Positions 1 through 7,376 of a stretch of 13,757 nt of DNA are shown here, piece after piece. Made by a program: the position numbers and the translations under genes. The notes under the pieces are model-generated. The model made no database searches. It was not told the origin of the DNA and worked only from the letters and a program-made list of their open reading frames with translations. Location: assembly GCA_014879855.1 (NCBI GenBank), contig JACSRH010000075.1, positions 1-13,757 of the forward strand, written 5' to 3'. Every line of letters begins with the position of its first letter. Position 1 is the first letter of the stretch. The stretch comes from Caldilineaceae bacterium. Its GTDB lineage: Bacteria > Chloroflexota > Anaerolineae > Caldilineales > Caldilineaceae.

Positions 1-1
1 C

Positions 2-3000
2 TATTTGGCGGCGACGAATTGGCACATGGACAACACCATCACCAGCAGCACGCTGCAAGAGAACCGCGCGGACGCCAATAGCGGCACGGGCGGCGCCCTC
101 TTCCACGGCGACTACTACAAGGTGGTCATCAGCAACACAGTCGTACTGAGCAACTCGGCGTACAGTGGCGGCGGCGTCTACGCCACACCCAATACCAATC
201 TCACGCTTGACCGTAGCCGGTTGGCGGGCAACACCGCTACGACAACGGGCGGCGCCATCTTCAACTTGGGCAGGCTGTCAATCAGAAACAGCGAGGCCAC
301 GGCCAACGATGCGGCGGAGGGTGGCGCTTTATATGACGCGGGCTGGCTGAGCGTGCGCGCGGCGAGCTTCTTCACCAACACGGCGCAAAACGGCGGCGCC
401 GTCTATGTGGATCCGGAGAACACCAACGCGCTCATCAGCGCCTCGGCCTTTGGCGACAACCGCAGCGACTGCCACGGCGGCGCCCTCTACAGCGCCAGCC
501 TGGTCGAGGTGACTGAGTCGGAAATGTACGGCAACCAGGCGGGGCTGGCGTGCACGGCCCAGGCGCTGGGCGGCGCCATCTTCGTCGAAGATGCGTTGAG
601 CCTGAACGCCTCCGCGTTGCACGACAACAGTTCCACGGCCGGCGGCGCTATCGGCATCCTTGGCCGCAACACTTTCACCAGCACGGCAACTCTCCGCGGC
701 AGCGCGATCTACAGCAACAGTGCTGACATGGCCGGCGCGGTGGCTATCGGCGGGCCGAGCACCACACGCATCGAGTACTCGTCGATCTACAGCAACACCG
801 CCCAGGCGATCGGCGGCATCGCCAGCGGCTACGGCGGCGCCATCCTCGACATCACCAACAGTACGCTGGCGGGCAACCGCGCCGACTATCTCGCGAGTAC
901 GCTGCTCGTGGCGGGCGGCAATTTGTTCGACAACAATGCCGGGTTCGGGCCGGATGCTCTCACGCTGCGCAACGTCACCATCGCTGGCAATGATAAACTC
1001 GACGGCTCGATCAGCGCCGCCGACTTCAGCGCCTTCGTCAACACCGATATCGGTGGCAAGACGGCGACCGTCGCCATCACCAACACCATCATCGCCAGCG
1101 GCGCCAACGAGCGTAGCTGCTTCACGGGAGTGCTGGCAATCGGCAGCGTGCCTGCGACAACCTCAAACCTGGACAACGATGGCACGTGCGGCAGCAACTT
1201 CCGCCAGTCGGACGCCATCCTGTTCGGCCCGTTTGGCGTCTATGGACAGGCGATTAGTCCTGCGCAAGTGGAGGCAGGCGCGTCCTTCACGCTCACTGTG
1301 CCGCTCTTCCCGCTCCTGCCCGGCAGCGCGGCCATCGACGCGGGCGCCGGCAGCCTGATCGCCACGCCACCATCGCCGCAGAGTGACTGCCCCTTCAACG
1401 ACCAGCGCGGCGTGATGCGCCCGCAGGGCAGCGCGTGCGACATCGGCGCCTTCGAGAGCCAGGGCTTCACCTTCACCAAGACCGGCGGCGACGAGCAAAG
1501 CACGCTATGGGATAGCGCCTTTGCTGCACCGCTGGCCGTCACTGTCAGCAGCTATGACGAACCGGTGAACGGCGGCATCGTCACCTTCGCCGGGCCGAGC
1601 AGCGGCGCGGGCGCAGCGCCCATCACCCAGACGGCCACCATCGTCAGCGGCGTGGTCGCGGTCACGGTCGCGGCCAACCCCGCGGCCGGCGCGTACAGCG
1701 TCACCGTCTCCGCCCGCGGCGCACCGCCGGTCGCCTTCAACCTGACCAACCTGCAACATGCGACGCAGACGAGCGTGCAGAGCCAGCTCAACCCGGCGCC
1801 CTACAGCCAGGCAGTCACCCTCACCGCCACCGTCGCCATCAACGGCATGGCAGTGAGCAGCCCGCCGGCCGCGCCCACCGGCCAGGTGCGTTTCAGCGAC
1901 GAAAACGGCGCGCTGGCTACGGTTGAGCTGGTCAACGGCATCGCCGCCTTCCCCCACAATACCTGGGCCGTGGGCGCACACATCGTCACCGCCGAGTACC
2001 TGGGCGACAGCCTCTTCGCCGGCAGCACCTCCACTCCGCTCAACCAGGTCGTCGGTGCGCACGGCACGGCGACCAGCCTCACCACCTCCCCCAACCCGGC
2101 GCACACCGGCGAAACGGTCGTCATGACCGCCACGGTCGCAAAGGCGCTGGGCGTCCTGACCGTTGCTCAACCGGCCGACCCAACCGGCCTGGTGCAGTTC
2201 CGCCTCGCCGGCGGCGACGTGCTGGGCACGGCCAACCTGGTCGGCAGCACCGCGGTCTTCACCAAGCACGCCTTCGCCCGCGGCGTCTACACCCTCGTCG
2301 CCGAGTACCTGGGCGACGCCAACTTCACCGGCAGCACGGCCGACCCGCTGCAACAGGTCGTCTCACCGCCGCTGACCGCACGCAACGACGCGGCCGGCAC
2401 GCTCCAGGGCGTGTCGGTGCAGATCGACCCGCTTGCCAACGACCTCGACCCCGCAGGCGGCGGTCTCACGGTGGCCGCGGTGACACAGCCGGCGAGCGGC
2501 CTGGTCGCCATCGACGGCGACGCCACGTCGGTCACCTTCACCCCCGACCCGGCCTTCACCGGCATCGTCACCTTCACCTACACCGCGCGCGACCGCTTCG
2601 GCGTCACCGACGCGGCGCTGGTGGCGGTCGTGGTCAGCGCCGTGGAGCAGACAGGCCACGCCCCCCAGATCGGCGTCGTGGACAACGCCACCGGCAGCAC
2701 CTCCGACTTCGCCAGCGACCACTTCCAGGTGCAGGTGCAGACGCTCGCGGGCGCGGCCCCGGCGCCGCTGGGGGAGCGGGACATCTTCTACCTGGCCTAC
2801 ACGCCGGTCATCACGCCCACCGGCGACCTCAACCAGCCGCCCCGCGCCTTAACGTGGGCGGGGATGGTCTTCCACCTCGCCGCCTTCCTCAACGGTGCGG
2901 ACCTGGGCCACTACACCTTCCCGCAGCCGGTGACGCTCGTCATCACCTACGACCCGACCCTGCTGGGCGATCTCTCCGAGCCACTGCTCACCCCCTACTA

Positions 3001-3589
3001 CTGGAACGGGGCGGCGTGGGCCAACGACGGCATCAGCGTCACCCAGATCGACACGACGGCGCACCAGATCACCTTCCAGATCTGGCACCTGAGCGAGTTC
3101 GCGCTCTTTGCCAAGCCGCCGGAAATCCCCTCGATCTCCCTTTTCTTCCCCATGATTACCAATGGCGATGGCGTGGTCAGGGAAGAAGAACCGACCGGCG
3201 CCGCACCGGAAGCCACGTCACCGGCGCCGGCGGAGGGCGCCGAAACAGCCACACCGGTCACACCGGAGGTGGCGCCCACCACGCCGCCAGAGGCAATTGA
3301 GACGCCGGAGGCTGCGGCCACCCCGCTGCCCGCAGCGACGCCCTTGCCCACTGACGTGGCAACGCCGGAAGCGCCGGCAACCGGCGAAGCCACTGCCACG
3401 CCTCTGCCCACAGCGACGCCGGCTGCACCGGAAGCCTCACCGCCCGTCAGCGACACCGCAACCGAGGAGGCGGGGTCGGCGGCGGAACCCGCGGCAGCCG
3501 CGCCTCCTGCGCCCGCCAGCGAACCCACCGGCGACGCGGCCGGCATCCTGCTCCCTCAGCAGATTCACCTGCCGCTCATCGTGCGGTAG
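2..3589 (+). CDS. Secreted beta-helix/Ig-repeat surface protein, 5'-truncated by the window edge
   Basis: The frame is open to the left edge, so the N-terminus and signal peptide lie outside. About 1195 residues are visible. Residues 1-370 (counted from codon 5-7) are a right-handed beta-helix with recurrent GGA(I/L/V)(F/Y) turns near 29, 82, 107, 130, 158, 189, 213 and 277, plus SxxxxN-type strands, as in polymorphic outer-membrane/PMP-like repeats. Residues 437-484 ('PGSAAIDAGAG'... 'DQRGVMRP'... 'CDIGAFE') match the choice-of-anchor-Q signature. Two Ig-like domains (about 585-685 and 686-786) are tandem copies with a 103-residue period. Residues 790-880 look like a cadherin-like/Big_9-type domain. 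Residues 880-1036 form a beta-rich module of unclear family. A Pro/Ala/Thr/Glu-rich linker (about 1058-1180) precedes the end, 'IHLPLIVR'. Family knowledge suggests a cell-surface or adhesin role; substrate or partner is unknown. No neighbour shares its strand closely, so it is probably a single gene. Confidence 0.85.
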   Translation, partial: YLAATNWHMDNTITSSTLQENRADANSGTGGALFHGDYYKVVISNTVVLSNSAYSGGGVYATPNTNLTLDRSRLAGNTATTTGGAIFNLGRLSIRNSEATANDAAEGGALYDAGWLSVRAASFFTNTAQNGGAVYVDPENTNALISASAFGDNRSDCHGGALYSASLVEVTESEMYGNQAGLACTAQALGGAIFVEDALSLNASALHDNSSTAGGAIGILGRNTFTSTATLRGSAIYSNSADMAGAVAIGGPSTTRIEYSSIYSNTAQAIGGIASGYGGAILDITNSTLAGNRADYLASTLLVAGGNLFDNNAGFGPDALTLRNVTIAGNDKLDGSISAADFSAFVNTDIGGKTATVAITNTIIASGANERSCFTGVLAIGSVPATTSNLDNDGTCGSNFRQSDAILFGPFGVYGQAISPAQVEAGASFTLTVPLFPLLPGSAAIDAGAGSLIATPPSPQSDCPFNDQRGVMRPQGSACDIGAFESQGFTFTKTGGDEQSTLWDSAFAAPLAVTVSSYDEPVNGGIVTFAGPSSGAGAAPITQTATIVSGVVAVTVAANPAAGAYSVTVSARGAPPVAFNLTNLQHATQTSVQSQLNPAPYSQAVTLTATVAINGMAVSSPPAAPTGQVRFSDENGALATVELVNGIAAFPHNTWAVGAHIVTAEYLGDSLFAGSTSTPLNQVVGAHGTATSLTTSPNPAHTGETVVMTATVAKALGVLTVAQPADPTGLVQFRLAGGDVLGTANLVGSTAVFTKHAFARGVYTLVAEYLGDANFTGSTADPLQQVVSPPLTARNDAAGTLQGVSVQIDPLANDLDPAGGGLTVAAVTQPASGLVAIDGDATSVTFTPDPAFTGIVTFTYTARDRFGVTDAALVAVVVSAVEQTGHAPQIGVVDNATGSTSDFASDHFQVQVQTLAGAAPAPLGERDIFYLAYTPVITPTGDLNQPPRALTWAGMVFHLAAFLNGADLGHYTFPQPVTLVITYDPTLLGDLSEPLLTPYYWNGAAWANDGISVTQIDTTAHQITFQIWHLSEFALFAKPPEIPSISLFFPMITNGDGVVREEEPTGAAPEATSPAPAEGAETATPVTPEVAPTTPPEAIETPEAAATPLPAATPLPTDVATPEAPATGEATATPLPTATPAAPEASPPVSDTATEEAGSAAEPAAAAPPAPASEPTGDAAGILLPQQIHLPLIVR
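1784..2361 (+). repeat. Tandem duplicated Ig-like domain (about 309-bp period) inside the surface protein
   Basis: The two Ig-like domains are still alike at nucleotide level. The 18-base block starting gccgagtacctgggcgac occurs at 1991 and again at 2300, 309 bp (103 codons) apart. Both copies then continue with a GST motif and a QVV end. The protein motif AEYLGD...F.GST...L.QVV closes each copy. This points to internal duplication of one domain by unequal recombination; boundaries are approximate. Confidence 0.7.
3180..3550 (+). repeat. Low-complexity Ala/Pro/Thr/Glu linker coding region
   Basis: The DNA encodes an irregular string of units such as ATPLPT, TPEAPAT and APEA, ending just before the terminal LPLIVR tail. 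It is dominated by A, P, T and E with almost no large hydrophobic residues, so it is expected to be an extended, possibly glycosylated stalk outside the cell. The GC-rich repetitive DNA also creates long antisense open frames that I do not consider genes. Confidence 0.7.
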
Positions 3590-3595
3590 AAAAAA

Positions 3596-3635
3596 GGTTG
3601 CCGCCGGCGCGCCAGTGGGGGCGCCGGCGACAACC
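3596..3635 (+). terminator. GC-rich stem-loop just after the surface-protein gene
   Basis: Arms 3596-3610 (ggttgccgccggcgc) and 3621-3635 (gcgccggcgacaacc) pair over 15 positions with one C/A mismatch, around a 10-nt loop. It begins 7 bp after the TAG at 3587-3589. No T-run follows (atagcgcg), so it is not a textbook intrinsic terminator. Its position makes a 3'-end or mRNA-stabilising hairpin plausible. Confidence 0.5.
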
Positions 3636-3652
3636 ATAGCGCGTAGTCCGTC

Positions 3653-3698
3653 ACCATGCGCCCGGCCTGGCGAGCCTTCGCCAGGCCGGGCGCATGGT
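3653..3698. repeat. Perfect 21-bp inverted repeat with 4-nt loop (terminator-like)
   Basis: Arms 3653-3673 and 3678-3698 are perfect reverse complements, separated by gcct. The core is cgcccggcctggcga and its complement. There is no poly-T tract on either side, so termination would be Rho-assisted or the element is a dispersed palindromic repeat. It lies about 145 bp before the transporter gene and probably insulates it from the surface-protein gene. I see no convincing sigma-70 promoter between here and 3844. Confidence 0.6.
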
Positions 3699-3843
3699 TA
3701 TGAATTCCTCCAGGTGATCCTGCCAAGATTGCGGTTCCTGTCTGGCGGCAAAGCCTTCCTCAGCAAAACTAACGTTCTGACCAAAACGTGATAAGCTAAA
3801 GCAAAGCAAAATCCTTCCCTTCACAACAGAACCGAGTTTTTCC

Positions 3844-4734
3844 ATGAACAACCAACTTCAAATTGATGCCTTGCTGCCGGCGGAGATGGCAGCCAAAGTC
3901 GAGACCCTCGGCGTCAAAAAAGCCAATCTCGACTGGGTGAACATGTTTGCGCTTTCCGTGCTGGCAGGGGCCTTTATCGCGCTGGGCGCCATCTTTGCGA
4001 CGACGGTGAGCGCGGGCGCCTTTGCCTCCAGCCTGCCCGATGGCGCCAGCGTCTCTACGGTCTGGCCAACGGGCGTGCCCCGCCTGCTCAGCGGGCTGGC
4101 CTTCAGTCTGGGGCTGATCCTCGTCATCGTCGGCGGCGCCGAACTCTTTACTGGCAACAACCTGATCGTGATGGCGTGGGCCAACGGCAAGGTGAGCACA
4201 AAGCGACTGGGATCGAACTGGCTGGTCGTCTATCTCGGCAACTTTGTCGGTGCGGTCGCAACCGCGCTGATCATGTTGATATCGCGGCAGTACGAGTTCA
4301 GCCACGGTCAGATCGGCCTGCAGGCGCTGACCATCGCCAACGCCAAGTCCGGGCTGGATTTCTGGCAGGCCATTGCGCTGGGCATCATGTGCAACGCGCT
4401 GGTCTGTCTGGCCGTCTGGCTCACCTACAGCGCACGCTCCACCACCGATAAAATCCTGGCGATCGTGCCGCCGATCACCGCCTTTGTCGCGGCCGGCTTC
4501 GAGCACAGCGTCGCCAATATGTACTTCATTCCGATGGGGATGTTGATCAGGGCTACGGCCGCACCCGAATTCTGGACGTCGATCAACCGCACGCCCGCCG
4601 ACTTCGCCAATCTCACCCTGAGCAACTTTCTGGTGCAAAATCTGCTTCCGGTCACGATCGGCAATATCATCGGCGGCGCGGTGATGGTCGGCGCAGTTTA
4701 CTGGTTCATCTATCTGCGCCCGCGGCAGCAGTGA
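3844..4734 (+). CDS. Formate/nitrite transporter (FNT) family channel
   Basis: This 296-residue protein has the length and layout of pentameric FocA/NirC channels: a short cytoplasmic N-terminus and six hydrophobic segments (about 34-58, 80-100, 124-146, 172-194, 204-228 and 264-290). Family hallmarks are visible: GAFIALG (42-48), GGAELFTGNN (97-106), GFEHSVANMYFIP (218-230) with the central pore histidine at 221, and NIIGGAV (274-280). The family passes formate, nitrite or hydrosulfide. Sequence alone does not separate FocA from NirC, but the convergent nrfHA operon makes nitrite (NirC-like) the best guess. ATG 3844 is chosen because no other in-frame start lies near upstream; its Shine-Dalgarno is weak (only a short GAG about 8 nt upstream). 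The gene is preceded by 254 bp containing two hairpins and is probably monocistronic. Confidence 0.93.
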   Translation: MNNQLQIDALLPAEMAAKVETLGVKKANLDWVNMFALSVLAGAFIALGAIFATTVSAGAFASSLPDGASVSTVWPTGVPRLLSGLAFSLGLILVIVGGAELFTGNNLIVMAWANGKVSTKRLGSNWLVVYLGNFVGAVATALIMLISRQYEFSHGQIGLQALTIANAKSGLDFWQAIALGIMCNALVCLAVWLTYSARSTTDKILAIVPPITAFVAAGFEHSVANMYFIPMGMLIRATAAPEFWTSINRTPADFANLTLSNFLVQNLLPVTIGNIIGGAVMVGAVYWFIYLRPRQQ

Positions 4735-4820
4735 AACCACCGTGACCACAAAGCCCCGCAAGCAGACCATCAAGCATAAAACTGTGGGGAGAGCAACGGC
4801 AAGTGCGCGCAGATCCCCCG

Positions 4821-4885
4821 GCGTGCGTCGCACTGGTCAGAAGTGATCGCGCAAACAAGTATTCATTGACCAGTGCGACGCACGC
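4821..4885. repeat. Perfect 19-bp inverted repeat, 27-bp spacer
   Basis: The left arm 4821-4839 (gcgtgcgtcgcactggtca) and right arm 4867-4885 are exact reverse complements, flanking a 27-bp AT-richer spacer. It is located 87 bp after the transporter stop. It may be a REP/MITE-like dispersed palindrome or a weak terminator for the transporter. No target-site duplication or transposase is evident. Confidence 0.65.
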
Positions 4886-4908
4886 TACCAAAAATTTGAG
4901 ACGCACCC

Positions 4909-4977
4909 CAGATAGACACAGATAAAATCGGCTAAGTGCAGATAAGCGCTTAGCAGCCAGGCATCTGCGTCTATCTG
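4909..4977. repeat. Imperfect 15-bp inverted repeat enclosing a smaller palindrome
   Basis: Outer arms 4909-4923 (cagatagacacagat) and 4963-4977 (atctgcgtctatctg) pair at 14 of 15 positions. Between them gctaag (4931-4936) pairs with cttagc (4949-4954), and TAAGCGCTTA (4943-4952) is a perfect 10-bp palindrome. Related words (catctgcg) recur at 4992-4999. The 'atctgcgt...atctg' wording resembles dispersed intergenic repeats I recall from environmental bacterial genomes; copy number here is unknown. Confidence 0.55.
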
Positions 4978-5098
4978 AGCCTATCGGCGTCCATCTGCGT
5001 TCCCTTTTGATCAGTCAGACCAAAGCTTTTTGATTGACAGAGCACCAGTGCAGCATCAGGGTGCGGTGTGCCGGGGGCGTTGTCGGCAGGAATACCAG

Positions 5099-5160
5099 GC
5101 ACACAAAGAGGCGCAAAGAAAAGCTGTGATGCTTGCCTTTCTTTGCGCCTCTTTGTGTGC
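5099..5160 (-). terminator. Long stem-loop after nrfA (26-bp arms, one mismatch)
   Basis: Arms 5099-5124 and 5135-5160 pair at 25 of 26 positions around a 10-nt loop; the core is aaagaggcgcaaagaaaagc. On the minus strand it starts 23 nt after the nrfA stop, so it would cap the nrfHA transcript. No U-run follows. The arm wording (ctttgcgcctctttgtg) resembles dispersed palindromic repeats I recall from environmental bacteria, so it may be both a repeat and the 3'-end structure. Confidence 0.6.
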
Positions 5161-5182
5161 TTCGTGGATTGCAGCAAATCGC

Positions 5183-6538
<1,356 letters not shown>

Positions 6539-6610
6539 CTTCGCACTCCTTAATTATATTAATTATGTAAATTTTTTCTGTCAATTGATTGATTTGATGC
6601 GGCCTGTCTG
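6539..6610 (-). promoter_or_regulatory. AT-rich nrfH-nrfA spacer with RBS and promoter-like boxes
   Basis: On the minus strand this spacer contains TTGACA (6584-6579), TAATAT 17 bp later (6561-6556), a perfect TATAAT (6558-6553) and the nrfA ribosome site AAGGAG (6551-6546). The words TTAATTA occur twice, 9 bp apart. The boxes lie so close to the RBS that a start there would cut into it. An internal nrfA promoter is therefore doubtful; the AT richness may instead keep the RBS open. Confidence 0.3.
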
Positions 6611-7096
6611 TCAGGGACCATGCGCTACATTGCCATGCCCCACATTGCCATGACAACGAACACACTGCAACGGCTCATCCGAGACCGTATGCTCGATAGC
6701 GCTGACAGTCATCTCGTGACAGTCAAGACAATTTTTCTCGGCGATCTTGGCGTTGAACTCACGGATCTGGATATGTTGCGGATACGTGCCCAGGGTGAAG
6801 GCAAGGCTGTGGTTGAAGCCGTTGATGCCTTTGACAATCCATTTGTCGGGGAAAGTGTGCGGCGTGTGACAGTCATTACAGACGGCGACAGCTTTATGAG
6901 AGGAGTGGCTCCACCCATCAAATTGCTCGCGCATGACGTGACAATTCAAACAAGCGTTGGGATCGTTGGAAAAATAGGAGAATCCTTCGGCGTAGACAAA
7001 GGTGAAGGCGCCGAGACCCACCAATACGCCAAGCATCAGGGCAGTTCCCGCCAACCAGTAACGGCTACTGCCTCCTGGCGCGGAATCATCGGTCAT
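6611..7096 (-). CDS. nrfH: Membrane tetraheme cytochrome c, quinol dehydrogenase of nitrite reductase
   Basis: NrfH belongs to the NapC/NrfH family, takes electrons from menaquinol and hands them to NrfA. The 161-residue protein has one N-terminal membrane helix (about 13-35) and four heme motifs: CLNCH 49-53, CNDCH 73-77, CLDCH 123-127 and CVRCH 145-149. Met55 directly after the first motif (CHxM) matches the unusual methionine ligand of the quinol-side heme known from Desulfovibrio NrfH. Length and motif number fit NrfH. ATG 7096 follows a purine stretch AAAGGGA about 9 nt upstream. The C-terminus carries a small pentapeptide duplication, HGNVG-HGNVA. It is the first gene of the nrfHA operon and is divergent from the two-component system. 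Confidence 0.94.
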   Translation of the reverse strand: MTDDSAPGGSSRYWLAGTALMLGVLVGLGAFTFVYAEGFSYFSNDPNACLNCHVMREQFDGWSHSSHKAVAVCNDCHTPHTFPDKWIVKGINGFNHSLAFTLGTYPQHIQIREFNAKIAEKNCLDCHEMTVSAIEHTVSDEPLQCVRCHGNVGHGNVAHGP

Positions 7097-7117
7097 GGCA
7101 ATGTTCCCTTTCTGTGG

Positions 7118-7133
7118 CCACCTATAAAGGTGG
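7118..7133. promoter_or_regulatory. 6-4-6 inverted repeat in the nrfH leader (ccacct-ataa-aggtgg)
   Basis: A perfect interrupted palindrome (ccacctataaaggtgg) centred about 29 bp before the nrfH ATG, downstream of the proposed nrfH promoter. It could be an operator for a dimeric repressor or a short leader hairpin close to the RBS. No family-specific consensus is recognised. Confidence 0.4.
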
Positions 7134-7165
7134 AAAATGGAGTAACTTCTGTTAGATTACTACTC

Positions 7166-7194
7166 ATCATAGTGGTAGAACTCATATTCTGCAA
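7166..7194 (-). promoter_or_regulatory. Candidate sigma-70-type promoter for nrfHA
   Basis: Read on the minus strand, TTGCAG (7194-7189) is followed after exactly 17 bp by TATGAT (7171-7166), a 5/6 match to the -10 consensus. A start near 7159 would give a leader of about 63 nt to the nrfH ATG at 7096. The -35 box is only a half match, consistent with a promoter that needs an activator. This is pattern evidence only. Confidence 0.4.
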
Positions 7195-7296
7195 ATAAGA
7201 GCGGTTCAGATGGGTTTGGGCAATGGCCAGCTTTGCTTTACGTGCAAGAGTTGCGGCAATTGATCCGGACAGGCGATGTAACAAGAATCACGCACG

Positions 7297-7314
7297 TTTA
7301 CACTTCTTTTACAC
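7297..7314 (+). promoter_or_regulatory. 7-4-7 direct repeat (TTTACAC-ttct-TTTACAC), PhoB/OmpR-type operator candidate
   Basis: Two identical heptamers TTTACAC begin 11 bp apart, i.e. one helical turn, with a 4-bp spacer. This is the geometry of tandem half-sites bound by PhoB/OmpR-family response regulators, and the first gene downstream encodes exactly such a regulator. The second heptamer overlaps the candidate -35 box. Autoregulation, and possibly control of nrfHA from the same site, is inferred. Confidence 0.5.
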
Positions 7315-7336
7315 CCACCCCGTTTTCCGCTAACAT
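7308..7336 (+). promoter_or_regulatory. Candidate promoter of the two-component operon
   Basis: TTTACA (7308-7313, 5/6 of TTGACA), a 17-bp spacer and TAACAT (7331-7336, 4/6 of TATAAT) form a reasonable sigma-70-type promoter about 40 bp before the response-regulator ATG. The weak -10 and the direct repeat overlapping the -35 fit an activator-dependent promoter. Confidence 0.45.
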
Positions 7337-7347
7337 TTGCATGCAAA
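7336..7347. promoter_or_regulatory. 12-bp perfect palindrome TTTGCATGCAAA at the expected transcription start
   Basis: The palindrome starts at the last base of the candidate -10 box and covers the expected start site near 7343, about 30-41 bp before ATG 7377. A dimeric repressor bound here would block the promoter. No known regulator consensus is assigned. Confidence 0.35.
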
Positions 7348-7376
7348 GCTAAAAGAGGAAAACCATTGCGAGTGTT

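Larger units (their letters stand above)
4735..5182. other. Gene-free convergent intergenic region rich in inverted repeats
   Basis: No coding sequence is credible in these 448 bp between the ends of the transporter and nrfA. It contains three separate long inverted repeats (4821-4885, 4909-4977 and 5099-5160), listed individually. The first about 85 bp (4735-4820) and the stretch 4980-5098 show no clear structure. Both flanking genes run into it, so it must hold their 3' ends. Confidence 0.7.

Noticed and set aside
1505..2353. Gly/Val/Asp-rich minus-strand open frame over the Ig-like domains
   Set aside because: Repetitive GC-rich coding DNA opens antisense frames; no start signal or domain.
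2998..3546. Repetitive Gly/Ala/Val antisense frame over the linker region
   Set aside because: It only mirrors the Ala/Pro/Thr low-complexity linker on the plus strand.
3764..3803. Promoter or operator before the FNT gene (CAAAAC words 18 bp apart, GATAAG)
   Set aside because: No -35/-10 pair with acceptable spacing; the repeat is short and A-rich.
3796..4833. 345-codon minus-strand open frame antisense to the FNT gene
   Set aside because: It covers an unmistakable FNT channel and encodes a polar, Arg/Asp/His-rich sequence without family features.
4821..5160. CRISPR array
   Set aside because: The repeats are inverted, differ in sequence and are not regularly spaced.
6553..6584. Internal nrfA promoter (TTGACA with TAATAT or TATAAT)
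   Set aside because: Kept only as a low-confidence regulatory entry: a start would fall inside the RBS with one -10, and the perfect TATAAT is 20 bp away from the -35.
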